Shown here piece after piece: positions 25,418 through 36,052 of a stretch of 64,000 nt of DNA. Each line of letters begins with the position of its first letter. The first letter of the stretch is position 1. The position numbers and the translations under genes are program-made. A model generated the notes under the pieces. That model was not told where the DNA came from, searched no databases, and saw nothing but the letters and a program-made list of their open reading frames with translations. The DNA comes from DASZHJ01 sp035604335 (lineage in GTDB: Bacteria; Pseudomonadota; Alphaproteobacteria; ATCC43930; CGMCC-115725), in assembly GCA_035604335.1 (NCBI GenBank), contig DATNIT010000166.1, positions 3,752 through 67,751 of the forward strand. The letters run 5' to 3'.

Positions 25418-25669
25418 TTACGGTTCTTCACCCTCTTTGCCGGCCTCGAAGAGCTGCACCGGCTGCGCCGGCATCACGGTCGAGATCGCATGCTTGTAAA
25501 CCAGCTGCGAATGTGCGTCGCGCCGCAGCAGCACGCAGAAATTGTCGAACCAGGTAATGATGCCCTGCAGCTTGACGCCATTGACGAGGAAGACCGTGAC
25601 GGGAGTTTTATTCTTGCGGACGTGGTTCAGAAACACGTCTTGGACGTTTTGTGATTTCTCGCTGGACAT
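25418..25669 (-). CDS. hfq: RNA chaperone Hfq
   Basis: An 83-residue Sm-like protein that forms hexamers and pairs small RNAs with mRNAs. The Sm1 motif (NVQDVFLNHVRKNKTPVTVFLVNGVKLQGIITWFDN) and the Sm2 motif YKHAISTVMP are intact. The ATG at 25669 starts MSSEKSQNVQ as in other alphaproteobacteria and follows AGGATCC; longer in-frame starts are not needed. The C-terminal tail is very short and acidic. Confidence 0.97.
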   Translation of the reverse strand: MSSEKSQNVQDVFLNHVRKNKTPVTVFLVNGVKLQGIITWFDNFCVLLRRDAHSQLVYKHAISTVMPAQPVQLFEAGKEGEEP

Positions 25670-25689
25670 TGCTGGATCCTTTTTTCTTG

Positions 25690-25706
25690 GAGCCGCTCCT
25701 CGGCTC
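25690..25706. other. Short hairpin in the hfq leader
   Basis: GAGCCG and CGGCTC form a six-base-pair stem around a five-base loop, 21 bases upstream of the hfq start codon. On the minus strand it is followed by A-rich sequence, not a U tract, so it is not a terminator for the upstream gene. It may affect hfq mRNA stability or ribosome access; function unproven. Confidence 0.35.
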
Positions 25707-25747
25707 AGCCACGCGTCCTGGGCCGGGGGGCCCCCAGCCTCCGGCAA

Positions 25748-25776
25748 CTCATAACAAGATTGGGCGCCGATGCAAA
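25748..25776 (-). promoter_or_regulatory. Candidate promoter for hfq-hflX
   Basis: On the minus strand TTTGCA (-35 like) is followed after 17 bases by TATGAG (-10 like), placed just after the end of the HAD gene and about 80 bases before the hfq start codon. It would let hfq-hflX be transcribed independently of the upstream dat-HAD genes. Matches are partial, so this is a prediction only. Confidence 0.35.
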
Positions 25777-25777
25777 A

Positions 25778-26422
25778 TCACAAGTCCCTAATGCCCCGAA
25801 GGAGCGAGGCGCAGTCGGAAAAGCGCAGTGCTGGCGGGACTTTAGGTATATCCTCCGGGACCGCATCGAGGGCCGAGATCAGCACCGGAACGCAGCCCGC
25901 CGCCGCCGCGCACTCGATATCGAGCGTGGTGTCGCCGACGAGCCAGGCTGCGGGGGGATCGATGCCGCTGCCCAAAAGGGCCGCGTGGATGACCGCGGGA
26001 TGGGGCTTGTCGGCGCTCGCATCGCCCGCGCCCACGACCTGCCGGAAATACCGGGACCAGCCGAGATGCTCCGCCTCGCGCCGAAGCAACGCGCCGGTCT
26101 TGTTGCTGACCACGGCGAGGTAATAACCGTCATCCGTGAGCGCGCCCAGCAGCGCTTCGGCGCCCGCCAGCGCGCTCAGCCGATCCAGGTGGATCGCCGT
26201 GAAGGCGCCGAGGTAGAGGCGGCGGGCCTCTTCCCAGCGGGGACCGAACAGCCGGGGAAACGCATCGCGCAGGGAATGCCGCACGCGCTGCTTCGTCTCC
26301 TCGAGCGTCCAAGGCACATGCCCCATCGCTTCGAAGGTGACGACCAGCGCCTCATGAATCACCGACCAGCTGTCGACCAGCGTGTTGTCCCAGTCGAACA
26401 GGATCGCGCGCGGACGTTGCAT
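25778..26422 (-). CDS. HAD-superfamily phosphatase (phosphoglycolate phosphatase-like)
   Basis: A 214-residue HAD hydrolase. Motif I is LFDWDNTLVDSW (nucleophile and acid aspartates, with W between them instead of the more usual hydrophobic residue L or M), motif II is VVSNKTG, motif III is DKPHP, and motif IV is LVGDTTLDIECAAAAG. The helical cap is of the C1 type, as in phosphoglycolate phosphatase or pyrophosphatase PpaX. The ATG shares a base with the stop of the aminotransferase gene (TGATG), so translation is coupled. Substrate unknown. Confidence 0.88.
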   Translation of the reverse strand: MQRPRAILFDWDNTLVDSWSVIHEALVVTFEAMGHVPWTLEETKQRVRHSLRDAFPRLFGPRWEEARRLYLGAFTAIHLDRLSALAGAEALLGALTDDGYYLAVVSNKTGALLRREAEHLGWSRYFRQVVGAGDASADKPHPAVIHAALLGSGIDPPAAWLVGDTTLDIECAAAAGCVPVLISALDAVPEDIPKVPPALRFSDCASLLRGIRDL

Positions 26423-27285
26423 CAGGCGTCCTGTCCGCCCGCCTCGACGTAGCGCCGATAGAACTGGGCGAGCTCGCGCGCGAGCTCGCCAGGCTTGCCG
26501 TCCCCCACCACGCTGTCGTCGATCCGGACGACGGGCGTTACATAGGAGGTCGTGCTGGTGAGAAACGCCTCGCGCGCCTGCTTTGCCTCCACGACGCTGA
26601 AGGGTCGCTCGACGAACCGCAGGCCCGCCCGCTCGATCACTCGGATCACGCCGAGACGCGTGACGCCGTTCAGGATCGCGTTGGTCGCGGCGCGCGTCAC
26701 CACCTCGCCCGCTGCCGTCACGATCCAGGCGTTGGTCGACGTGCCTTCCGTGACGTTGCCGTCGCGATCGACCTGCCAGGCCTCGTATGCGCCGGCCTCG
26801 CGCGCCTGCTGCTTGCCGAGAATGTTCGGTAGCAGGGCGATCGATTTGATGTCGCACCGCGCCCAGCGCAGGTCGGGTACGGTGATGACGCGCGCGCCTT
26901 CGCGGGCGGTCTTGGGGTTCGCGGGCTTCGCCGGTCGCGCCGTCATGACCACCTGGGTCCGTGCGTCCCTCGGGAAAGCATGATCGCGCGGTGCGACGCC
27001 GCGGGTCATCTGGATGTAAATGATGCCGTCGCGCACCCGATTGCGGCGAAGGACCTCGCGCATGACGGTCTTGAGTGCCGCCTCGGGCATCGGCTCCGCG
27101 ATCTCGAGCTCGGCGAGCGAGCGCTCGAGGCGCTTCAGATGCAGCCCCTCGTCCACCAGCCGCTCGCGCTCGACCGCGATCACCTCATAGACCCCGTCGG
27201 CGAATTGGTAGCCCCGATCCTCGATGTGGACGGCGGCCTCCCGGTGCGGGAGGTAGCGGCCGTTTACGTAAGCGACGCGAGACAT
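26422..27285 (-). CDS. D-amino-acid transaminase / class IV PLP aminotransferase
   Basis: A 287-residue fold-type IV aminotransferase. The PLP lysine lies in RCDIKSIALLPN and the phosphate-binding glutamate in TEGTSTNAWIV; the N-terminal YVNGRYLPHREAAVHIEDRGYQFADGVYEVI is typical of D-amino-acid transaminase (Dat), which makes D-glutamate or D-alanine from keto acids. A branched-chain (IlvE-like) role or aminodeoxychorismate lyase activity is less likely from this N-terminus. Its place between ntrX and hfq is conserved in Rhodospirillales-like genomes. Confidence 0.9.
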   Translation of the reverse strand: MSRVAYVNGRYLPHREAAVHIEDRGYQFADGVYEVIAVERERLVDEGLHLKRLERSLAELEIAEPMPEAALKTVMREVLRRNRVRDGIIYIQMTRGVAPRDHAFPRDARTQVVMTARPAKPANPKTAREGARVITVPDLRWARCDIKSIALLPNILGKQQAREAGAYEAWQVDRDGNVTEGTSTNAWIVTAAGEVVTRAATNAILNGVTRLGVIRVIERAGLRFVERPFSVVEAKQAREAFLTSTTSYVTPVVRIDDSVVGDGKPGELARELAQFYRRYVEAGGQDA

Positions 27286-27313
27286 CGCCTCACCTGGTCG
27301 AAAGCGCGCGGCC

Positions 27314-28717
27314 TCACGTCTCCACCTTGACGATCCGCTCGCCGTTGAAGAGGCCCAGTGTCTTGAGCTTGCGATGGAGCGCCGAGCGCTCCATGCCGAT
27401 GAAAGCGGCAGTGCGCGAGATGTTGCCGCCGAAGCGCGTCACCTGCGCGATCAGATATTCTCGCTCGAAGACCTCGCGGGCGTCGCGCAGCGGCAGGCTC
27501 ATGATCTCGCCGCCTTTGTCCCAGCGCACCACCGCGGGCGCGTCCGAGCCGATCTCGGCGGGCAGCATCTCGGCCCTGACCGGCTCGCGAACGTCGCCCG
27601 GCGACATGATGAGAAGCCAATCGATCACGTTTCGGAGCTGCCGCGCGTTGCCGGGCCAATCGTAGCTCTGCAACGCCGCCATGGCGTCGTCGCCGATCTC
27701 TCTCGGCATGAGGCGCGCCGCGTCGGCCGCGCGCCGCATGAAATGCCGCGCCAGCATCGGGATGTCCTCGCGCCGCTCGCGCAAGGCCGGCACCCGGATC
27801 GGCACGACGGCGAGACGGTAGTAGAGATCCTCGCGGAACCGCCCGGCGGCAACCTCCGCCGCGAGATCCCGATTGGTCGAGGCCATGACACGGACGTCGA
27901 CTTCGACGCGGCTGCCGCCCAGCCGCTCGAAGGTCTGCTCCTGGAGGCCGCGCACGATCTTGCCCTGGGTCTCCAGCGGCATATCCGCGACCTCGTCCAG
28001 GAACAGCGTGCCGCCGTGGGCTTCCTCGAACATGCCGATCTTTCGCGGACTATCCGGTCCCTCGGCGCCGGCCGCCGCCCCGAACAGCTCGATCTCCAAG
28101 TGGTCCGGCCGAAGCATCGCGCAGTTCAGCACCACGAAGGGCGCGTCCGCACGGCGCGAGCGGCGGTGCAGCAGGCGCGCGACCACTTCCTTGCCCGCGC
28201 CGGGCGCGCCCGAGATCATCACGCGGCTCTTGGTCGGCGCCGCCTTTTCCACTTGCTGGCGGAGCTGCGCGACCGCGTGAGAGTTTCCGACCAGCTCCTC
28301 GTCCCCGCCCGCGCGCAGCCTCAGTTCCTCGTTCTCGCGCTTGAGGCGCGCGGCCTGGATGGCGCGCTCGACCACCAGCAGCAGCCGATCGGACTTGAAG
28401 GGCTTCTCGATGAAATCATAGGCGCCCATCTTGATCGCGGCGACCGCTGTCTCGATCGTGCCGTGGCCGCTGATCATGACGACGGCCAGGTTGGGAGCCT
28501 CCTGGCGCGCGATCCGCAAGATCTCGATGCCGTCGAGCTCGCTGCCCTGCAACCAGATGTCGAGCACCAACAGCGACGGCAGCCGCGAGCGGATCGCGGC
28601 CAAAGCTTCCGCGCTATTTCCGGCCTGACGCGTCTCGTAGCCTTCGTCCTCGAGGACACCGCAGATCAGCATTCGAATATCGGCTTCGTCGTCGACGACG
28701 AGTATGTCGTACGCCAT
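27314..28717 (-). CDS. ntrX: Nitrogen regulation response regulator NtrX
   Basis: A 467-residue response regulator: receiver domain (DDEADIRML, phospho-acceptor Asp in LVLDIWLQG, Lys in FIEKPF), AAA+ domain (Walker A GAPGAGKE, Walker B GTLFLDEVADM, arginine-finger region REDLYYRLAVVPI) and a Fis-type HTH (ISRTAAFIGMERSALHRKLKTLG). The sigma54-contact loop reads ELFGAAAGAEG, so the GAFTGA motif needed for classical sigma54 activation is missing. It starts 10 bases from the end of ntrY and is its cognate regulator, acting on nitrogen metabolism, redox response and cell envelope in alphaproteobacteria. Confidence 0.95.
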   Translation of the reverse strand: MAYDILVVDDEADIRMLICGVLEDEGYETRQAGNSAEALAAIRSRLPSLLVLDIWLQGSELDGIEILRIARQEAPNLAVVMISGHGTIETAVAAIKMGAYDFIEKPFKSDRLLLVVERAIQAARLKRENEELRLRAGGDEELVGNSHAVAQLRQQVEKAAPTKSRVMISGAPGAGKEVVARLLHRRSRRADAPFVVLNCAMLRPDHLEIELFGAAAGAEGPDSPRKIGMFEEAHGGTLFLDEVADMPLETQGKIVRGLQEQTFERLGGSRVEVDVRVMASTNRDLAAEVAAGRFREDLYYRLAVVPIRVPALRERREDIPMLARHFMRRAADAARLMPREIGDDAMAALQSYDWPGNARQLRNVIDWLLIMSPGDVREPVRAEMLPAEIGSDAPAVVRWDKGGEIMSLPLRDAREVFEREYLIAQVTRFGGNISRTAAFIGMERSALHRKLKTLGLFNGERIVKVET

Positions 28718-28727
28718 GGAGAACCTT

Positions 28728-30944
28728 CTAAGCTTCTACGGACTCGGCCGCCGCGCGCTCCGCTTGCTCGCGCGGCCGGCCCGACGGGAAGACGAGCTTC
28801 ACACGCGCCCCGCCGCCTTCCCGATCTTCCAGGATAAGTTCTCCCCTATGCTCTTCCATTACCTTCTTCACGATGGCCAGCCCGAGCCCCGTACCCTTGG
28901 TGCGTGTGGTCACGTAGGGCTCGGTCAAGCGTTCGCGCCCTTCCTTCGGCAGGCCACGGCCGTTGTCCTCGACCACCAGCGTAACCTGACTTTCTGTCTC
29001 CACGAGCCGAACCCAGATACGCCCCGGCTCGGCATCGCCATCGCGCCCCTGAATCGATTCGATGGCATTCTTGAGCAGATTGACCAAGGCCTGGCTCACC
29101 TGCCGCGAGTCGCATGCGACCGGCACTGGATGCGCGGGCAAATCGACCTCGAAGCGGACGTCGGGCGTCCCCGCCCGTTGCAGGAACACGGCCTGGCGCG
29201 TGATGTCGATGAGATCCTCGGTCTTGATAATGGCGGCCGGCATCCGGGCGAAGGACGAGAACTCGTCCACCATACGCCCGATGTCCCCGACGTGACGGAC
29301 GATCGTGTCCGACAAGATGGCAAAGGTCTCGGGATCATTTTTAATATCCCGGAGATATTTGCGTTTCAGACGCTCGGCCGACAGCTGGATCGGCGTCAGC
29401 GGGTTCTTGATCTCGTGCGCGATCCGGCGCGCCACGTCCGCCCAGGCGGCCTTGCGCTGCGCCGATAGCAGCTCCGTCACGTCGTCGAAGGTCACGACAT
29501 AGCCCTGCGTCTCGCCCCCCACCCGCTCCGCGGCGACGCGGACGTGCAGGACGTCGGATCGGCCGTCGCGGGCGATCTCGATCTGCGCCTGCGCCAGCCG
29601 ATCGGGCCGGCGCGCGGCTTCCTCCACGAGCGCCGCCATTTCCGGCACCACCGCCGACAGGCGCTCGCCGATCTGGCGGTCGAGATCGACCGCGAGCAGC
29701 ACCGAGGCCGAGCGGTTTGGCAGGTTAATCCGGCCGTCGCGGTCGAGGCCGACCACGCCCGCGGAGACGCCGGACAGCACCGCCTCGGTGAACCGCCGGC
29801 GGGTGTCGAGCTGACGGTTCGCTTCCACGAGCTCGCGCTGCTGCGTCTCGATCTGCGTGGTCATCCGGTTGAAGGCGCGCGACAGCGTGCTGAACTCCTC
29901 ATCGCCCTGCCCCTCGGAGACCCGCGCCGAGAGATCGCCGCCGCCGACGCGCTCCGCCGCCGTGGCGAGCGCGCTGATCGGCCGCGCCAGCCGCGCCGCG
30001 AGCCGCAACCCCGCCCAAACCGCGGCGAGCAAAATCAGAATCGCGACCACCAGGAAGCCGAGCGCGAACTTGATCTGATAGTCCGAGCGCTGGCTTTCCA
30101 GCCGCTCATACTGCTCGACGGCCCATTTCGTCTGCTGCACCCGGTTCAGCACCACGGGATCCGCGATCCGGCCGACATAGAGATAGGCGTCGCCCATCGC
30201 CGCGCCCAGACGCACCAGGGCGCGCACGCGGTCCTCATTGTCGCTGGTGAGCACGGCGACGTCGCCGTCGTCCGCCTGCTTGAAAGCCGATTCCGGCGGG
30301 GCATCCAGCATGAGTGTGTAGGAGAACCGTGTGCGCGCGAGCACGCGGCCGCTCGTGTCGAACACCAGCGCCTCCGACAGATTGCGGAGCGAGGCCTGCA
30401 ATTCCAGCACTTGCGCGAGGCTCTGAGGATCGTTGATCAGGACCGCCGCATCGTGGTTGAGATCGGACGCCATCTTGACGATGTCGCCGCGCACGGCGTC
30501 CTGGTGCTCGTGGAGGTAGGCCTCGGCGACCGCCAGAGATTCCGAGAGCGCGGTCCTGACCCTATCGCTGAACCACGACTGAACGCCGAAGCTGAAGAAG
30601 AAATACGAGGAGACCGCCAGGATGATCGTGGGCGTGACGGCGATGACGCTGAACAGCACGACCAAGCGCACATGCAGCCGCGAGCCCGCATGTCCGCGGC
30701 GGCGCTCCGCCCAAACCTGCACCAGACGCGTCGCGATCACCGCCGCCAGTGCGAGCAACAGCACCAGGTTGAGATTGACGAACGGCAGGACCAGATACGG
30801 ACGGTCTTTGAACGGAGGCCAGCCTGAGAGCGCGGCGTAGGTGCCGACCCCCGAAACCACCGTCGCGATCGCAAGCGCGATCGCGAGCTTGCGCCCGAGC
30901 CTGATCCGACTGGCCCATGTGAGAACCTGTCGCGACAGGCTCAT
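28728..30944 (-). CDS. ntrY: Nitrogen regulation sensor histidine kinase NtrY
   Basis: A 738-residue membrane kinase. Three or more helices lie in the first 130 residues, a periplasmic sensor region follows, then a further helix near residue 310, a HAMP domain (ARLARPISALATAAERVGGGDLSARV), a PAS domain and the kinase core with the H box (RRIAHEIKNPLTPIQLSAERLKRKY), N box and G boxes (DNGRGLP, GTGLGLAIVKKVMEEHRG). The ATG at 30944 follows GAGGACGGA; a GTG six codons earlier is possible. It senses redox or nitrogen state and phosphorylates NtrX. Confidence 0.95.
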   Translation of the reverse strand: MSLSRQVLTWASRIRLGRKLAIALAIATVVSGVGTYAALSGWPPFKDRPYLVLPFVNLNLVLLLALAAVIATRLVQVWAERRRGHAGSRLHVRLVVLFSVIAVTPTIILAVSSYFFFSFGVQSWFSDRVRTALSESLAVAEAYLHEHQDAVRGDIVKMASDLNHDAAVLINDPQSLAQVLELQASLRNLSEALVFDTSGRVLARTRFSYTLMLDAPPESAFKQADDGDVAVLTSDNEDRVRALVRLGAAMGDAYLYVGRIADPVVLNRVQQTKWAVEQYERLESQRSDYQIKFALGFLVVAILILLAAVWAGLRLAARLARPISALATAAERVGGGDLSARVSEGQGDEEFSTLSRAFNRMTTQIETQQRELVEANRQLDTRRRFTEAVLSGVSAGVVGLDRDGRINLPNRSASVLLAVDLDRQIGERLSAVVPEMAALVEEAARRPDRLAQAQIEIARDGRSDVLHVRVAAERVGGETQGYVVTFDDVTELLSAQRKAAWADVARRIAHEIKNPLTPIQLSAERLKRKYLRDIKNDPETFAILSDTIVRHVGDIGRMVDEFSSFARMPAAIIKTEDLIDITRQAVFLQRAGTPDVRFEVDLPAHPVPVACDSRQVSQALVNLLKNAIESIQGRDGDAEPGRIWVRLVETESQVTLVVEDNGRGLPKEGRERLTEPYVTTRTKGTGLGLAIVKKVMEEHRGELILEDREGGGARVKLVFPSGRPREQAERAAAESVEA

Positions 30945-31055
30945 TCCGTCCTCAAACCGCACCGCCCTAAGAAATGCCGCCCTGGTTCGTAAGCCCCGCA
31001 GGCTGGCTTTCAGGAAAGAAGCGGCTCCTCAGGGTTGGACGCCGCCAGCCATGGA

Positions 31056-32500
<1,445 letters not shown>

Positions 32501-32504
<4 letters not shown>

Positions 32505-33619
32505 TTCTGGCCCTCGCTGCTCGCCATCGGCAGGAACAACCGAAAGACCGTGCGCCGCGGCTGGCTCTCGAACTCGATCACGCCGCCGTGGTCGTCGATC
32601 ACCTTGGCGACCAATGCAAGACCGAGGCCAGTCCCGTTGTGCTTGGTGGTGACGAAGGGGTCAAAAAGGTGAGGACGCAGATCCTCTGGGATCCCCTCCC
32701 CGTTATCGGCGACCTCGACCACCAGGGGGAGATGCAAGCGAGCATCGGTGCCGGCGACCGCCAGCCGGACGCCATGCTGGTAAGAGGTCGAGACCTGAAT
32801 CTCGCCGCCTTGTGCCGGCACCGCTTCCGCCGCGTTCTTGACGAGGTTCAGGAACGCCTGGATGAGCGCGTCCCGGTTGCCGTAGACCGGCGGCAGCGAG
32901 GGATCGTAGTTCTCGACGAAATGCACGTGACGACCAAAGCCCGATTGGGCCGCCAGGCGCACGCGGTTGAGCACTTCGTGAATGTTGACCGGTCCTCGGT
33001 CGAGCGGCCGGCGGTCGGAGAACACCTCCATGCGATCCACCAGCGCCACGATGCGGTCCGCCTCGTCGCAGATCAGGCGGGTGAGCTCGCGGTCGGCGTG
33101 GCCCAGGCTCTCCTCGAGAAGCTGGGCCGCGCCGCGGATTCCCGAGAGCGGGTTCTTCACTTCATGGGCCAGCATGGCCGCCATGCCCGTGACCGAGCGG
33201 GCGGCGTTCCGGTGCGTGAGCTGCCGGTCGATCTTGTGGGCCATGGAGCGCTCCTGGAGCGTCACCACCACGCGATCCCCCTCCTCCGCGAGCGGCGCCA
33301 CCTGGATGGTGACGACGTGAGAGCCGAGCCGCGGTGTCTCCAGGGTCACCGCATATTCGGAGACGCTATGCCCGCTCCGCCGCACGTTCGCGAGCAGCGC
33401 GAAGAGCGGGCTGTCCGAGGGGAGTAGATCCGCCAGCGGCGCGCCCAAGAACGTGGCCGTGCTGGCATCGAAGAATTGCTCCGCGGCCCCGTTCGCGTAC
33501 TCGATCAGGCCAGTGCCGCCAACCACCAGCACCGGGTCCGGCAGCGCCGCCAGGATCTGCGCGGTATCGACGCCGAGGTGTCGGCGAACGCGGATGGTTG
33601 CCGCGGCCTTGCCCGGCAT
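32501..33619 (-). CDS. ntrB: Nitrogen regulation sensor kinase/phosphatase NtrB
   Basis: A 372-residue soluble histidine kinase with an N-terminal PAS domain (ILAALPDPVLVVGGTGLIEYANGAAEQFF), the H box MLAHEVKNPLSGIRGAAQLL, the N box NLVKNAAEAV and glycine boxes DNGEGIP and GTGLGLALVAKV. It has no membrane helix, as expected; PII protein switches it between kinase and phosphatase. The ATG at 33619 is one base after the dusB stop, so the pair is coupled. The order dusB-ntrB-ntrC is the classical nifR3-ntrBC operon. Confidence 0.97.
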
Positions 33620-33620
33620 C

Positions 33621-34607
33621 TCAGGCCGCCTGCCGATCGATCTGCGGGCTGTAGAACGCCCGCAGCAGCTCCCGGACGCGCTCTGGCCGGTCCTGCCGAT
33701 TGATCTCGGAGCGGAATTCCGCCGATGCCGGCAGCCCCTTCGAATACCAAGCCAAGTGCTTGCGGGCCATGCGGACGCCGGTTTCACGGCCGTAATGCGT
33801 CAGCACCGCGTCGTAGTGCTCCAATACGATCTCGAGCTGGCGCGCGAGCGGGGGATCGGGCCGGCGCTCTCCCGTCCGGAGATAATGGATCACCTGCGAC
33901 GGGAACCAGGGCCGCCCGTAGGCGCCGCGCCCGATCATCAGGCCATCGGCGCCGGATTGGCGGCGCGCGGCGTCGACCTCGTCGAGATCGGTGATGTCCC
34001 CGTTGACGACGACCGGGATGCCCACGGCCTCTTTCACCTCGCGCACGAAAGCCCAATCGGCGCGGCCCTCATAGAACTGGCAGCGGGTCCGCCCGTGGAT
34101 GGTCACCATGCGAATGCCGCACTCCTCCGCGACACGGGCGAGGCTGGGGGCATTGCGGTTGGCGGCGTCCCAGCCCGTGCGCATCTTGAGCGTCACCGGA
34201 AGGCGCACGGCCTTGACGGTCGCTTCCAGGATGCGCGCGGCATGCGCCTCGTCGCGCATCAGCGAGGACCCCGCATGGCCGTTCACGACCTTCTTCACGG
34301 GACAGCCGAAATTGATATCGATCAGCGCCGCGCCGCGGTCCTCATTGAGCTTCGCCGCCTCGGCCATGACATCGGGCTCGCAACCCGCGAGCTGAACCGC
34401 CATGGGCTGCTCGTCCCGGCAGTTCTCGGCCATCTTCAGGGATTGGCGGGAGGCGCGGACCATCGCCTGGCTCGCGATCATCTCCGATACCACCAGGCCA
34501 GCCCCCTCGCGCTTGACCAGCCGGCGGAACGGCAGGTCCGTGACGCCCGACATGGGAGCCAGGATCACCGGGTCTTCCAGGTGTATCGGTCCGACTTCAA
34601 TGCTCAT
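33621..34607 (-). CDS. dusB: tRNA-dihydrouridine synthase B (NifR3)
   Basis: A 328-residue FMN enzyme reducing uridines in the D loop of tRNA. Signatures are LAPMSGVTDLPFRRL, the catalytic cysteine in DINFGCPVKKVV, the lysine in TLKMRTGW, HGRTRCQFYEG and MIGRGAYGRPW. The ATG at 34607 gives MSIEVGPIHLEDPV, the normal N-terminus; an upstream in-frame extension lies in the promoter region. First gene of the ntr operon. Confidence 0.96.
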   Translation of the reverse strand: MSIEVGPIHLEDPVILAPMSGVTDLPFRRLVKREGAGLVVSEMIASQAMVRASRQSLKMAENCRDEQPMAVQLAGCEPDVMAEAAKLNEDRGAALIDINFGCPVKKVVNGHAGSSLMRDEAHAARILEATVKAVRLPVTLKMRTGWDAANRNAPSLARVAEECGIRMVTIHGRTRCQFYEGRADWAFVREVKEAVGIPVVVNGDITDLDEVDAARRQSGADGLMIGRGAYGRPWFPSQVIHYLRTGERRPDPPLARQLEIVLEHYDAVLTHYGRETGVRMARKHLAWYSKGLPASAEFRSEINRQDRPERVRELLRAFYSPQIDRQAA

Positions 34608-34653
34608 ATATTGTGCAACTAGACGAACTGCCCAATCTTTGATCAGCGGTTGG

Positions 34654-34681
34654 ATGATAATCCAATTTTTGCGCAGTGCAA
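34654..34681 (-). promoter_or_regulatory. Candidate sigma70-type promoter for dusB-ntrBC
   Basis: On the minus strand TTGCAC is followed after 16 bases by TATCAT, giving a transcription start about 40 bases before the dusB ATG. A second copy of GTTGCAC lies at 34612-34618, just before the start codon, and might be an operator half-site. Region 34608-34804 is AT-richer than its flanks and also must hold the promoter of the divergent SPW gene. Confidence 0.4.
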
Positions 34682-34804
34682 CATGCGAGTCGAGCCGGCG
34701 AATGCCCTCCAATCCCGCGCCAGATCTCTGAGGTTTTGACTTGGCTCAATAGCCTCGGGCGTATTTCGCGTTATTTTCCCTAGAGCGATATGGGAGGTAA
34801 GCGC

Positions 34805-35176
34805 ATGAGCGACTCGATGGAAATTCAGGAATCCTGGAACTGGCAGGATTGGCTCGACATGGTGCTGGGGCTCTGGCTGGCCGTCTCGCCATGGATACTC
34901 GATTTCACCGACAGCGATCCCACGCTCACGCGCAACGCGGTCATCGTGGGCGTCGCGATTGCCGTGCTCAGCGCCCTCACCTTCCTCGCCTATCACATCG
35001 TGGAGGAATGGATCGACGTGATCCTGGGCCTCTGGCTCGTCATTTCTCCTTTGATGCTGTCGGCCTCGGGTAGTGGGGCAGTGGCGGCCGACTTCGTGAT
35101 CGTGGGCGCGGTCGTGCTGTTGCTGTCCGGCTACGAGATCTGGGCCGCGCGCCACGGCCATCCGCATCCGGAATGA
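34805..35176 (+). CDS. SPW-repeat membrane protein
   Basis: A 123-residue protein with two SPW units: WQDWLDMVLGLWLAVSPWILDF near the N-terminus and WIDVILGLWLVISPLML after residue 70, each starting a pair of membrane helices, four in all. The family is widespread in alphaproteobacteria and has no proven function; it is often linked with stress genes. The ATG at 34805 is preceded by GGGAGG, while an ATG five codons earlier has no such site. A TTGACT at 34736-34741 could be its -35 element. Confidence 0.87.
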   Translation: MSDSMEIQESWNWQDWLDMVLGLWLAVSPWILDFTDSDPTLTRNAVIVGVAIAVLSALTFLAYHIVEEWIDVILGLWLVISPLMLSASGSGAVAADFVIVGAVVLLLSGYEIWAARHGHPHPE

Positions 35177-35189
35177 GCCGCCCGCGTGC

Positions 35190-35987
35190 TCAACCCATGA
35201 GGACGTCGGTGACGAACTTCACGCCGGGATAAGCCAGCGTCAGCAGAAGATAGGCGAGCAGGATCCCGCGCGCGGCCTGCTGGCCGCGCACGCCGGTAAA
35301 CCGATGCGCCGCCAGCAACAAACCGATCGCGACGAACGCCGCGATCGAGAGCGTCGTCTTGTGATCGAAGACCAGCAGCCGTCCCCGCTCGAAATATTCC
35401 GCCGCCATGCCGCTCGCGAGTCCCAGGGCCAGCACGAACTCGCTTGCCGCGAGCAGCGCCACCTGCAGGTGCTCGCTCTCGACGATGGCCGGAAGCCGTC
35501 GCGTTAGAGCCGTCGGGCGCTTGGCCTTGAGCGCGCGCTCCTGCAGAAACACGGCCATGCCCGCGACCGCCGCCAGGGTGAGGAGCCCGTAAGTCGCCAG
35601 CGCCAGCACGATGTGGATCTCGAACCAGCCTTCGGGGATCGTGCCCGCGATCGGTCGCTCCGGCGCGTGCTGCCAGATGAGAGCGACCACGCCGAGCGCG
35701 ACCAGGTAGGGCACCAGGATCGGCGTGAGCCGCCAGCCTTGCCGCGTCGCGATCGAGAGTCCCGCGAACAGCACCGTGGTGACCGCGATGGTGAGCCAGA
35801 GCGACACGGCAAACCCGGTGTGCCAGGCGCCCCAAAGCTGCGCCGCGGCCCAGGCCGCCGGACCCACGATCGCCAGCGCCAAGCCCGCCCAGAACGTCCC
35901 GTCGCGGTCGTCCCGCTGGCGCAACCGCAGCGCCGCCGCCGGCACCAGCGTCGCCAGCGCGATCGCACCGTAGATCACGTTCGCCAT
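35190..35987 (-). CDS. CcsA/HemX-like membrane protein (YpjD type)
   Basis: A 265-residue protein with eight predicted membrane helices and the conserved pieces of the YpjD/HemX branch of the cytochrome c assembly superfamily: GWFEIHIVLALATYGLLTLAA and RLLVFDHKTTLSIAAFV, with histidines suited to heme contact. The ATG at 35987 gives MANVIYGAIALATLVPAA; the longer frame would run into ispDF. Its role in heme or cytochrome handling is inferred. It converges on the SPW gene and is divergent to ispDF with 65 bases between. Confidence 0.85.
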   Translation of the reverse strand: MANVIYGAIALATLVPAAALRLRQRDDRDGTFWAGLALAIVGPAAWAAAQLWGAWHTGFAVSLWLTIAVTTVLFAGLSIATRQGWRLTPILVPYLVALGVVALIWQHAPERPIAGTIPEGWFEIHIVLALATYGLLTLAAVAGMAVFLQERALKAKRPTALTRRLPAIVESEHLQVALLAASEFVLALGLASGMAAEYFERGRLLVFDHKTTLSIAAFVAIGLLLAAHRFTGVRGQQAARGILLAYLLLTLAYPGVKFVTDVLMG

Positions 35988-36052
35988 GGCGCGACTATAG
36001 GCACTCCCGGTGCCTTGGCAATCCGGCCGGCCTTGCTCTAGGGTCGGGCCGC

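Noticed and set aside
29544..30827. 427-codon frame antisense to ntrY
   Set aside because: Translation is low-complexity (Arg, His, Glu) and the opposite strand clearly encodes NtrY. Shadow frame.
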